A DNA stretch of 64,000 nucleotides, taken from the NCBI GenBank assembly GCA_039683515.1, contig JBDKRG010000054.1, forward strand, positions 1-64,000. The letters are read 5' to 3'. The notes beneath the pieces were generated by a model. That model was given only the letters and a program-made list of their open reading frames with translations, was not told the origin of the DNA and did not search any database. Shown here piece after piece: positions 8,742 through 17,003 of the stretch. The stretch is from JAJFUE01 sp039683515 (lineage in GTDB: Bacteria; Sumerlaeota; Sumerlaeia; MVZB01). A program made the translations under genes and the position numbers. How positions within the stretch are numbered: the stretch's first letter is position 1; the number at the start of each line of letters is the position of its first letter.

Positions 8742-10951
8742 ATTGACTCCTCGAAATCCTCGCCGGGAACGCACAGGGAGAGCGGCGCGCGGTTGGGGCA
8801 GCGCTCCCGTTCCATGGAATCCTGTTCAAGGGCGACCTGAAACCGCAGCATCTGGTTGGGGACGATCTGGAACCGGCGGCAGTCGACGCGCATCTCGACG
8901 ATCCGGTCGACGGCGACCTCGTTGAGCGGATCGAGTTCGACCCAGCCCTCGTCGGCGCTTTCCTCGAGCACCCGCGAGGCCGGGCGCCGCTCCGAAAGCG
9001 GGCACAGGATCTTGTAGGTCTTCTTGCTGAACACGTAGACGATTAGGTTGCCCCCCGCCTGCCGGAGCGCCTGCATGACGGCCGGCTCGATGTCGACGCG
9101 CAGGTAGAACGCGCTGCGGCTGAAGCCGAAGTGGAGCGACTCGATTTCGGATTCGGCCTGGTGCATGGCGTCGCCGCCGCTCCTGGGGTTGTACTGGCCG
9201 GCGGCGTACCACTCGAAGAAGTGCGTGACGCGGCCGTCGAGCCTGGGCTCGATGAACGCGCGCGGCTGCGCCTGCAGGCCGGTGTCGCGGCCGCGGCTGA
9301 TCGGGATCATCAGCCGGCCGGGGGGCTGCTGGCCCATGGCCAGGTAGGCGTTGGTCAGGTGCTGGCGGTAGAGCCGGTCGAACTGCTCGTCGTGGGCGGA
9401 GCTGTGGTCGTCGCCGTACCACCAGTTCCAGTCGCTCCCCTCGGCGATGAGGAGCGACTTGAGCGCCCGTTCGTAATTGGCCTGGGCCGCCGGCTGGCCC
9501 TTGGCTTTCTCCATCGGCGCCGCCAGGTCCTGGCGCGCCTGCGCGAGGAGGTCCCACGCGGCGTTGTCCTCGGGGTGGCCGATCCAGATCGAGAAATCGT
9601 GGTTGATCCACGAGCCGCTGGCGAGCCGGTCCAGCCGCCGGTGATCCCTGGCGATCTCGAGGTATTCGCTCGGCGTCACGGTCTTGAGCGCGGGCCGCTT
9701 GGTGAGCCCGTCGTAGAGCGCCGACAGGAACGGGATGCCGTCGCGCTCGTAATGCTCCCAGCAGTTCTCGCCGTCGAGGATGATGCTGACGACGTGCGGC
9801 TCGCTCGTCTCGCCGAACGACTCCTGGATGCGCTCGAGGCGCCGCAGCATGTCCGAGGCGGCCGTCTCGGGCGCGACCCCGGCGTAGCGGAACCCGATCA
9901 GGTCGCTCATCTGGTGGTCGCGGAAGAAAATGGCGACCTCGGCCCCCTCGTGCTGGATGATGTACGGGCGGTAAAGGCGGTCCGGGTCGAGAACGCGGCC
10001 GTCCTTGTCGCGGGCGAAGCGCTCGATCCCGAGCGACTGGGCGAGGATCTCCTCGTCCGTGGCGATCCAGCGGACTTTCTGTTCGGCGAACATCGGGACG
10101 AGCTCGGGGCAGACCGACCCCTCGGACGGCCACATGCCCGTCGGGCGCCGCCCCAGCCGTCTCTCGCAGTAATCGAGCCCCATGCCGATCTGAAGCATGG
10201 CGTCCTCGGGGGCGGAAAACCGGCGCGAGGGGAGGTTGGCTTCGGGCCGGGCGCGGCGGGCAATGCTGGTGTCGACGAGGAGCGGCAGGATCGGGTGGTA
10301 GAACGGCGTCGTGGAAATCTCGATGCAGCCCTTCTTCCACAGCTCGGCCAGCGTCGGGATGATCCTGGCGGTCAGCTCGCGGCCGGCCTCGATGACGTAC
10401 CCCTTGTCTTCCTCGGTGAAATTGCGGTCCTGGGCCGCGAGCGCGGCCAGGCGCGGGTCGGCGTCGCGCAGCATCGGGTCGATCCACGCCAGGAAGAACC
10501 ACGTCTGCAGGTCGCGCAGCTCGGCCGGGCTGAACAGCCGCGCCATGCGCCGCAGCTCGTCCGGGTCGGTGCACGAGCCCCTGCGCCCGAGCAGGTCGCC
10601 GTAGCGCTTGCTCGCGCGGATCATCCGCCCCTCCTGCGCGCTGAAGAAATCGCGCAGCAGCTCGACGCGCTCGTCGAGCGAAAGGTTCTCGGCCGGGATG
10701 GCGCCCAGCGTCAGGAACCGGTCGTTGGCGGTCCCGGCGCCGTAGTCCTCGATCTGCTCGAGGAGCGAGGGGACCATGTTGAACGTCATGCGCAGGCCGT
10801 CGAACTTCGACGCCAGCAGCGGCATGTCGAGGTAGTCCTTGGTCGCGTGCAGCCGGACCCAGGGCATCATGTATTCCTCGCGCTGGACGTCCTTGTAGTA
10901 AGGCTGGTGCATGTGCCAGAGGAACATGACGTGAAGTGGCGGCCGGCTCAT
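8729..10951 (-). CDS. Glycoside hydrolase family 57 protein
   Basis: This 740-residue protein has the GH57 N-terminal signature HVMFLWHMHQPYY. The proposed catalytic nucleophile Glu lies in MWPSEGSV at about residue 275, and the acid/base Asp lies in IILDGENCWEHY at about residue 391. GH57 enzymes act on alpha-glucans such as glycogen and maltodextrin (amylase, branching, glucanotransfer or amylopullulanase activities). The roughly 200-residue C-terminal part may bind carbohydrate. No signal peptide is seen, so a cytoplasmic role in storage polysaccharide is likely. Its end overlaps the start of rel. The exact substrate cannot be read from the sequence. Confidence 0.85.
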   Translation of the reverse strand: MSRPPLHVMFLWHMHQPYYKDVQREEYMMPWVRLHATKDYLDMPLLASKFDGLRMTFNMVPSLLEQIEDYGAGTANDRFLTLGAIPAENLSLDERVELLRDFFSAQEGRMIRASKRYGDLLGRRGSCTDPDELRRMARLFSPAELRDLQTWFFLAWIDPMLRDADPRLAALAAQDRNFTEEDKGYVIEAGRELTARIIPTLAELWKKGCIEISTTPFYHPILPLLVDTSIARRARPEANLPSRRFSAPEDAMLQIGMGLDYCERRLGRRPTGMWPSEGSVCPELVPMFAEQKVRWIATDEEILAQSLGIERFARDKDGRVLDPDRLYRPYIIQHEGAEVAIFFRDHQMSDLIGFRYAGVAPETAASDMLRRLERIQESFGETSEPHVVSIILDGENCWEHYERDGIPFLSALYDGLTKRPALKTVTPSEYLEIARDHRRLDRLASGSWINHDFSIWIGHPEDNAAWDLLAQARQDLAAPMEKAKGQPAAQANYERALKSLLIAEGSDWNWWYGDDHSSAHDEQFDRLYRQHLTNAYLAMGQQPPGRLMIPISRGRDTGLQAQPRAFIEPRLDGRVTHFFEWYAAGQYNPRSGGDAMHQAESEIESLHFGFSRSAFYLRVDIEPAVMQALRQAGGNLIVYVFSKKTYKILCPLSERRPASRVLEESADEGWVELDPLNEVAVDRIVEMRVDCRRFQIVPNQMLRFQVALEQDSMERERCPNRAPLSLCVPGEDFEESMWTV

Positions 10952-11504
10952 GGTGGTTCACTCTTTGGGTGGTGGATGGAGGTCTACCCGCCGCGTTTCC
11001 GCGCGGGCTTGATCCACTGTTGCCTGACCCATTTTCCATCGGGGGTCCGGCAATTGTCAATCACGCCCAAGGTGAAAATCGCCAGCCATTGATTCCCGTG
11101 GCCCCGGCGCCCTCGCCGGCCATTTTCTTTTCGTGCGTCGTGCGTCGTGCGTCGTGCCTCGTCATCGTAATCGTCATCGGGCATCGAAAAAATCAATCCC
11201 ATCATTCCTATCGGTCCTGTCCGTCCTGTCCGTCCTATTGCGCCAACCTGATTTAATTGCGATTACGGCCCACGAGCACGCCCCCGACCCACGAGCGCGG
11301 CACGATGACGGTTCCGACGCACGGCGCACGGCGCGCGATATCGACACACATCCAATTAATGAGACGCCCCCGCTCGGGGTGTCTCATTTTCGCATCGTTC
11401 AATTTTTTCACGCAAGTTTCGGAGCGGGGCCGACGATACATTACCTGAAATCCGGGGATCCTGTATCCCGCGGCAGTTACCTTTAGCCAAGGCGGTAGCG
11501 TGAC
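10952..11504. other. Divergent intergenic region between GH57 and pilM
   Basis: This gene-free region separates two divergent genes. It holds an array of (CGTGCGT) heptamers at about 11132-11185, related to the hexamer microsatellite elsewhere. A GTCCTGTCC-type array follows at 11211-11240, and a terminator-like hairpin at 11358-11390. Promoters for both GH57 and the pil operon must lie here, but none is convincing by eye. A 73-residue minus-strand frame at 10984-11205 runs through the repeat and is not called. Confidence 0.45.
11358..11390 (+). terminator. Terminator-like hairpin upstream of pilM
   Basis: AATGAGACGCCCC at 11358-11370 pairs with 11376-11388 across a 5-base loop, with one G-T pair, and is followed by TTTT. 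It lies between divergent genes with no gene ending nearby. It may attenuate the pil operon, end an antisense or small RNA, or be an unrelated palindrome. Confidence 0.55.
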
Positions 11505-12656
11505 ATGAGACGAGCCAAACACCCGATCGGCGTCGACATCGGGACGCACTCGGTCAAGGTGGTGCAGATGCGCCGCACCGGCGACGGTTACGAACTCGAG
11601 AGCGTCGCGCAGTGCGAAATCTGGCCGGGTGGCGAGGCCTCGGAGGATCCCTCCGCGCGCCGGGCCGCCAAGACCGCCGCCTTGAAGCGGGCCCTGGAAG
11701 AGGGCCAGATCAAGGCCCGGCATGCGGTCTCGGCCGTCTGCGGCGAATCGATCATCGTCCGCTACCTGCAGCTTCCCCGCATGCCCGAAGACGAGCTCAA
11801 GAAGGCCCTCCAGTGGGAGGCCGAGGAATACATCCCCTTCCGCCTGAACGAAGTCAACCTGGATTCCATGATCCTGGGCGAGATGGACGACGGCGACCAC
11901 GCCAAGATGGACGTGCTCCTGGTCTCGGCCAAGAAGGACCTCGTCGAGGAGCACGTCTCGATCATCCGCGAGGCCGGCCTCGAGCCGCGCATCGTCGACG
12001 TCGACTCGTTCGCGTTCCTCAACTGCTTCGAGGTCAACTACAACCCGGGCATCGACGAGTGCCTGGCCCTGATCAACATCGGCAGCTCGATGACGAGCAT
12101 CAACATCTACGGCCACGGCCGCACCCGCTTCTCCCGCGACATCCCCATCGGCGGCGACACGATCACCCAGGCCATCCGCTCGCGCCTGAACTGCTCGTGG
12201 ACCGAGGCCGAACGCCTCAAGATCGAACTCGGCGCCCCCTCCCCCCAGAAAAGCAGCCCGCAGGACACCACCCAGATGGGCAGCCTGCTCGACAACATCC
12301 GCGGCGCGGTCGAGGGGCTCAGCGGCGGCGGCTCGGCCGACTCGCGCGAGGCGACGGCGAGCATGGCCATCGGCAACATCCTGAACAACCTGCTCTCCGA
12401 GGGGCGCCGCTCCGTCGAGTTCTTCGAGAGCCAGTACCGCGGCCAGAACGTCGGCCGCGTCGTCCTCGGCGGCGGCACGGCCAAGCTGCGCAACCTGACC
12501 GACTACTTCGAGTCCGAGATGCGGCTGCCCGTCGAGATCATCGACCCCCTCAAGCGCGTCCGCGTCGGCAAGATCCCCAACTCCAAATCGCTCGAAGAAT
12601 ACCGCCACATGCTGGGCGTCAGCATCGGGCTGGGCATCCGCGGGGCCGCGGCGTAA
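11505..12656 (+). CDS. pilM: Type IV pilus assembly protein PilM
   Basis: This 383-residue cytoplasmic actin-like ATPase fold protein belongs to the type IV pilus alignment complex. The nucleotide-binding start GVDIGTHSVKVVQM (about residues 9-22), the PilM-typical segment ALQWEAEEYIPF and a C-terminal VVLGGGTAKL phosphate-binding loop are visible. PilM binds the cytoplasmic tail of PilN and links the pilus motor to the periplasmic alignment proteins. An insert rich in Ser, Gly and Gln occupies about residues 245-290. It is the first gene of an in-order pilM-N-O-P-Q cluster. No pilus motor ATPase or pilin gene is in the window. Confidence 0.93.
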   Translation: MRRAKHPIGVDIGTHSVKVVQMRRTGDGYELESVAQCEIWPGGEASEDPSARRAAKTAALKRALEEGQIKARHAVSAVCGESIIVRYLQLPRMPEDELKKALQWEAEEYIPFRLNEVNLDSMILGEMDDGDHAKMDVLLVSAKKDLVEEHVSIIREAGLEPRIVDVDSFAFLNCFEVNYNPGIDECLALINIGSSMTSINIYGHGRTRFSRDIPIGGDTITQAIRSRLNCSWTEAERLKIELGAPSPQKSSPQDTTQMGSLLDNIRGAVEGLSGGGSADSREATASMAIGNILNNLLSEGRRSVEFFESQYRGQNVGRVVLGGGTAKLRNLTDYFESEMRLPVEIIDPLKRVRVGKIPNSKSLEEYRHMLGVSIGLGIRGAAA

Positions 12657-12694
12657 GCGGCACGGCAATCCCTGTCGGCTTCTGAAAGGAACGT

Positions 12695-13510
12695 GTGACG
12701 ATGATTCAGATCAACCTGCTCGATCCCGCCCAGGTCAAGGGCGGCCGCAAGAGCATCGCGGCGATCCCCTCCGGGGCGTCCGGCGCCGGCTCGTTCATCG
12801 TGGCGGCGGCCGTCGTCCTGGCGCTGGGGCTGAACCTGGCGCTCGGCTGGAGCGCCTGGCAGCGCGTCGCCGTCTCGCAGGCCGCCTGCGCCAGGGTCAA
12901 GTCCGATTACAAGCGCGTCCAGGCCGAAATCGACGCCAAGACCAAGGATGCCGACCAGGTCCGCAAGTTCCGCGAGGTCGTCGCCAACCAGATGGACGTC
13001 CTCCGCTCGCTCGATCCCCCCGACCGCATCCTGTGGAGCCAGAAGGTCAACATGCTGGCCAGCCTCATCCCGGCCGCCGTCTTCATCGACGAGGTCCGCA
13101 TCAACGAGGACGTCCAGATGGTCGAGACCGACGCCTCCAAGACCGCGATCGATAACTGGAAGAAAAACACGAAAAGCAACAAGGGGCCCCAGCCCAAACA
13201 GGTGTTCCGGCCGGTGATCCGCTACCACATGGTGCTGGTCGGCCTGGCGATGGGCAAGGACAACATCGAGCAGTTCAACAACGTCATGGCGTTTCACCGC
13301 GCCCTGACCGGCCACCGGACGGTCGACGCCGCCGGCCACGCCCAGCGCTTCATGGACGGCTTCGAGAGCGACGTCAAGTTCGACGTCATCAAGGGCGAGG
13401 TCTACGAAGAGGTCCCGGTCAACAAGTTCGTCTTCAAGCTGACGACGCTGCCGCTCGGCGACGAGGCGAAGAAGAAGCCGGCCGAGGCCCGCGTCGCCAG
13501 CGCCCGTTAA
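12695..13510 (+). CDS. pilN: Type IV pilus assembly protein PilN
   Basis: This 271-residue bitopic inner-membrane protein has an N-terminal cytoplasmic INLLDP motif, the PilM-binding signature of PilN. A membrane segment lies at about residues 30-52, followed by a periplasmic coiled-coil and ferredoxin-like domain. The protein is longer than typical PilN (about 200 residues); the extra length lies in the middle of the periplasmic part, around a Lys-rich stretch. GTG 12695 is 5 bases after AAAGGA. ATG 12701 is an alternative start that still keeps the motif. It heterodimerises with PilO in known systems. Confidence 0.9.
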   Translation: MTMIQINLLDPAQVKGGRKSIAAIPSGASGAGSFIVAAAVVLALGLNLALGWSAWQRVAVSQAACARVKSDYKRVQAEIDAKTKDADQVRKFREVVANQMDVLRSLDPPDRILWSQKVNMLASLIPAAVFIDEVRINEDVQMVETDASKTAIDNWKKNTKSNKGPQPKQVFRPVIRYHMVLVGLAMGKDNIEQFNNVMAFHRALTGHRTVDAAGHAQRFMDGFESDVKFDVIKGEVYEEVPVNKFVFKLTTLPLGDEAKKKPAEARVASAR

Positions 13511-13546
13511 CCGTCGATCACTCTGTGAATCGGGAGAAAGCACCAC

Positions 13547-14098
13547 ATGTTCAGTGAATCCCAGAAATCCAAGCTCCTCATGACCGGCTTCGTCGGCGTC
13601 GTCGGGCTCATCCTCATCGCGTTCTTCCACTTCATGTACGGCCGCGGCATCATCGCCCAGAACGAGACCTCCCGCGCCGACTACGAGAAGAAGCTCGAGG
13701 TGGCCAGGGCCGACCTCAAGCAGATCAGCGAGCTGGCCGGCCAGAAGCAGGAACTCGAGCGCCAGGCGCAGATGATCGCCAAGGTCACCCAGCGGCTCCC
13801 GTCCAGCCCCGACGCCCCCGGCTTCCTCAACGCGCTGCTGACCACGCTGACCACGACCGGCATCGTCCAGGACGAGGTCACCCCCGCCGACAACGACGTC
13901 CGCCCTCTCTATACCGAGATCCCCTACTCGATCAAGGCCCACGGCCGCTACCACGCGATCGGCCAGCTGCTGACCCTGATCGAACAGAACCCCGAGCGTT
14001 TCATGCGCGTGAAGAACCTTCAGATCACCAACGACATGAACCGGCCGTCGATCCATCCGGTGACGATGGACGTGACGACCTTTATGTTCAACCAGTGA
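13547..14098 (+). CDS. pilO: Type IV pilus assembly protein PilO
   Basis: This 183-residue protein has a short cytoplasmic tail, one membrane helix (about residues 11-30), a coiled coil (about 38-80) and a C-terminal periplasmic domain with the PilO-like segment IPYSIKAHGRYHAIGQLL. It should form the alignment complex with PilN and PilP between motor and secretin. GGGAGAAAG precedes ATG 13547. The next gene starts 21 bases after the stop, with its ribosome binding site in the gap. Confidence 0.92.
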   Translation: MFSESQKSKLLMTGFVGVVGLILIAFFHFMYGRGIIAQNETSRADYEKKLEVARADLKQISELAGQKQELERQAQMIAKVTQRLPSSPDAPGFLNALLTTLTTTGIVQDEVTPADNDVRPLYTEIPYSIKAHGRYHAIGQLLTLIEQNPERFMRVKNLQITNDMNRPSIHPVTMDVTTFMFNQ

Positions 14099-14118
14099 TC
14101 GAGGCCCAAAGGAGCTGG

Positions 14119-15003
14119 ATGATGTTCGCCAAAAACAAACTTCGGCTATTGACGGCGGCGGCGCTGCTGGCGTGCGCGGCCGGGCCGGCCGGCGCCCAGT
14201 CGGCGTGGCAGGCCCTGGCGCGGGTCGTCGCGCCCAAGAGCCAGCAGGCCAAGCCCGCCCAGCCGGCCCAGGAAAAGAAGCCGGTGATCGCCCTCGTCTC
14301 CGATCCGTCGGTCGGCGTCAAGCACGGCGTCGAGGGGGTCAAGCCCAACGCCGAGCTCGCCGCGCTGCAGGTGCGCAGCGCGATCTCCCAGATCGGCAAC
14401 AAGCTGCCGAACCTCGCCCCGACGCTCCGTTTCGGCTCCGAAATGGAGGAGACGACCGTCACGCTCGCCGTCAACCTGTTCGAGAAGCCCGAAATCCGCA
14501 AGCTCCTGGGCGATTCGCCCCGGTTCGTCTACGACCCGTCCGGCAAGCCCGACCCGATGGTCGTGCCGTGGGTCCGCCGCGCCGCGATCTTCAAGGAACT
14601 CATCGCCAGGGCCGACGCGGCCGCGGCGCAGGGCCAGATCGACCAGGCCGTGGCCACCTACCAGCAGATCCTCGATATGAACGACCCGCGCTTCAACCTG
14701 GCCGTCCAGAAGAAGCTCGCCGAGCTCAACGTCGCCGCCAGCAAGATCATGGTGGCCCAGGCCCAGCAGGTCGCCAACGAAAAAGTCGAGCTGCCCGGCT
14801 GGGTCCACGACAACACGACCGGCGTGCTGTTCGAGAAAAACAACGGCGCGAAGAACGCCCTGTGCCTCGTCGGCGAATACATGCTGCGCATCGGCGAGCC
14901 GGTGCCCAACTACCCGGAAGTCACGGTGGCCGCGATCGCCGAAAAGTCGGTCACGTACCGCTACCGCAACCATGATTTTAGCGTTGAACTGAACAATCAA
15001 TGA
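14119..15003 (+). CDS. PilP-like periplasmic alignment protein, enlarged
   Basis: This 294-residue exported protein occupies the pilP position between pilO and pilQ. The N-terminal signal contains LLAC at residues 16-19, a possible lipobox, although signal peptidase I cleavage after AGA is also possible. A central helical part (about 160-220) looks like one or two TPR-type repeats (AAAAQGQIDQAVATYQQIL). The last 70 residues contain LPGWVHDN, LVGEYMLRIGEPVPNY and an AIAEKSVTYRYR strand pattern, resembling the beta domain of PilP that docks to PilQ. Ordinary PilP is about 175 residues. A ribosome binding site AAAGGAG supports ATG 14119 or 14122. Confidence 0.7.
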   Translation: MMFAKNKLRLLTAAALLACAAGPAGAQSAWQALARVVAPKSQQAKPAQPAQEKKPVIALVSDPSVGVKHGVEGVKPNAELAALQVRSAISQIGNKLPNLAPTLRFGSEMEETTVTLAVNLFEKPEIRKLLGDSPRFVYDPSGKPDPMVVPWVRRAAIFKELIARADAAAAQGQIDQAVATYQQILDMNDPRFNLAVQKKLAELNVAASKIMVAQAQQVANEKVELPGWVHDNTTGVLFEKNNGAKNALCLVGEYMLRIGEPVPNYPEVTVAAIAEKSVTYRYRNHDFSVELNNQ

Positions 15004-15091
15004 TTGGAAGGGGCCGGCGCCGGGTTCACCCGCGCGGCAAGTCGAACCTGTCAAGCACGATGGACCGGTGCTAGTGCGGAAGGAGTCAGGG

Positions 15092-16720
15092 ATGTTTACG
15101 AGTATAGGCAAAGGATTGCGAATCGGGGCGCTGATCGCGCTGCTGGCGATCTCCTCGGCGTGGGCCCAGGACGGAGCGCTCGGTGGGGACACCGGGACGA
15201 CCGTCCCGCTCCTCATGATCAACCAGGACAGCAAGTCGTCCTCGCTCGACTCGGCCGAGCGCATCCAGGTGACGTTCGGCGAGTCCGAAAAGGACCTGCT
15301 GACGCGCGAGGCGGTCCAGAAGCTCGAGGCCCCCATCGAATCGCTCGAATTCTCCAACGCCGACCTGCGCAACGTCATCCGCATCATCGGCGAACGCCTC
15401 AACATCAACTTCATTTTCGACGCCAACGACATCAACGGCAACATCACGCTGCGGCTGCGCAACATCCGCCTGCGTGACGCGCTCGATTCCATCCTCAAGA
15501 CCCGCAAGCTGGCGATCATCGTCGACCCCAGCGGCATCTTCCGCATCGTCCCGCAGGAACAGATCAACCGCAAGACGATCGAGACCCGCACCGAGGTCAT
15601 CCAGCTCAACTGGATCCGCGCCGAGGACGTCGCCAAGACGATGAAGCCGTTCCTCAGCTCCGACACCGAGGGCCGGCTCGTGCCCAACACCGAGTCCAAC
15701 AGCGTCATCATCACCGACGTCCCGCCGCAGATCGAGGTCGTCCGCAAGCTGATCAAGCAGATCGACGTCCCCGAGCGCCAGGTCATGATCGAGGCCCGCC
15801 TCGTCGACATCAACATCGGCGCCCTCAAGGACTTCCAGACCGACATCTCCGTCAGCAAGCTCAACGACCCGCGGGACTGGCAGACCGGTGTGCCCTACCA
15901 GGACGAGAACAACGAAACGAAGTACGCCACCATCCCGCTGCAGGACACCCTCGGCGTCGTCGACAACCTGCTCGAAGGCGCCTCCGTCAAGGGCGGCGTC
16001 GGCACGGTCGCGCTCGGCGACACCATCAGCATCCTCGGCGAGCGCTATAACCTCAACGCCGTCTTCACGGCCCTCGAGACCCGCCAGATCGTCCAGGTCC
16101 TGGCCAACCCCAAGGTCTCCACGCTCAACAACCTCAAGGCCGTCATCGACATCACCAAGAAGATCCCCTATACCAACGCCAACAACGACGCCGGCGGGCA
16201 GACGACCGTCATGGTCGAGTTCCAGGACAGCGGCATCAAGATCGGCGTCACCCCCAACATCACCCCCAACGGCTTCGTCCGCATGAACATCGATCTGTCG
16301 CAGAAGCTCGACCGCGGCCGCGCCGCCACGGCCACCTCCTTGAACCCGATGCCGGCGCACCTGATCGACGAGCGCAACGCCACGACCAACGTCATCGTCT
16401 CCTCGGGCGCCACGGCCGTCCTCGGCGGCCTGCGCCAGCTCGACACCAGCGAGCGCGTCGACGGCGTCCCCTGGCTGCACCGCGTCCCCGTCCTCGGCTG
16501 GCTGTTCAAGAACAAGAACTTCGACCAGAGCAAGGTCGACCTGCTGCTCATGATGACCCCCACGATCGTCGACGAGAACCAGCGGCTGACCGACAAGGAG
16601 AAGTCCTACTACGGCAAGATCGACACCGAGTGGAAGCTTCCCGACTACATGATGGACGACGTCGCCAACCAGGACGACCTGAGCAAGCAGGACGGCGTCA
16701 AGAAAAACGAAAAGAAGTAA
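15092..16720 (+). CDS. pilQ: Type IV pilus secretin PilQ
   Basis: This 542-residue outer-membrane secretin has a signal peptide (about residues 1-24, ending SSAWA). An STN/N0 domain follows (about 80-150, with the LEFSNADLRNVIRIIGERL segment), then an N1-type secretin_N domain (about 165-240). The C-terminal secretin domain ends near GWLFKNKN and LLLMMTPTIV. It lacks the N-terminal AMIN domains of classical PilQ (about 700 residues), so it is a compact form. AAGGAG lies 6 bases before ATG 15092. A Lys-rich tail follows the secretin core. A strong terminator at 16756-16790 ends the operon. Confidence 0.93.
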   Translation: MFTSIGKGLRIGALIALLAISSAWAQDGALGGDTGTTVPLLMINQDSKSSSLDSAERIQVTFGESEKDLLTREAVQKLEAPIESLEFSNADLRNVIRIIGERLNINFIFDANDINGNITLRLRNIRLRDALDSILKTRKLAIIVDPSGIFRIVPQEQINRKTIETRTEVIQLNWIRAEDVAKTMKPFLSSDTEGRLVPNTESNSVIITDVPPQIEVVRKLIKQIDVPERQVMIEARLVDINIGALKDFQTDISVSKLNDPRDWQTGVPYQDENNETKYATIPLQDTLGVVDNLLEGASVKGGVGTVALGDTISILGERYNLNAVFTALETRQIVQVLANPKVSTLNNLKAVIDITKKIPYTNANNDAGGQTTVMVEFQDSGIKIGVTPNITPNGFVRMNIDLSQKLDRGRAATATSLNPMPAHLIDERNATTNVIVSSGATAVLGGLRQLDTSERVDGVPWLHRVPVLGWLFKNKNFDQSKVDLLLMMTPTIVDENQRLTDKEKSYYGKIDTEWKLPDYMMDDVANQDDLSKQDGVKKNEKK

Positions 16721-16755
16721 GACTCGTAGATCCTTTCCTTCTGCTGCCTTCCCAT

Positions 16756-16790
16756 GGGGCTCTCGACCGCACGAGAGCCCCCCTTTTTTT
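16756..16790 (+). terminator. Rho-independent terminator of the pil operon
   Basis: GGGGCTCTCG at 16756-16765 pairs perfectly with 16772-16781 across a 6-base loop and is followed by seven T residues. Confidence 0.95.
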
Positions 16791-16918
16791 GATTGCGGAT
16801 TGCGGATTTTGGATCGCGGAATCACCCTGAGGCCGATCGGTCCCCTGCTTCGATGAAAATCCCCACGACCCGGCCGAATTCGGCAATCCGCAATCCGAAG
16901 TCCGCAATCCGAAATTCC
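16791..16918. repeat. Inverted arms of ATTGCGG/CCGCAAT heptamers
   Basis: Tandem heptamers of the type GATTGCG at 16791-16820 are followed, about 65 bases later, by their reverse complement (ATCCGCA units) at 16884-16915. The two arms could form a long imperfect hairpin right after the pilQ terminator. The same heptamer occurs at about 30973-30999, 44753-44771 and 52190-52215. Confidence 0.75.
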
Positions 16919-17003
16919 TCCGGGCCAAACTATTTCTTCCCTTTAGGGTTCATATTTAAGATGATTCTATCTGAACTTCAAAGTGCGAGAAAGGATACTG
17001 CAC

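Noticed and set aside
9131..11092. 653-codon plus-strand frame opposite the GH57 gene
   Set aside because: It is antisense to a GH57 gene with intact catalytic motifs; Val/Leu/Arg/Gly-rich with no protein family features.
10984..11205. 73-residue minus-strand frame in the GH57/pilM spacer
   Set aside because: It starts in the tandem heptamer array, lacks a credible start and shows no conserved pattern.
15086..16825. 579-codon minus-strand frame opposite pilQ
   Set aside because: Asp/Val/Leu/Gly-rich shadow of a secretin gene; no ribosome binding site or motif.
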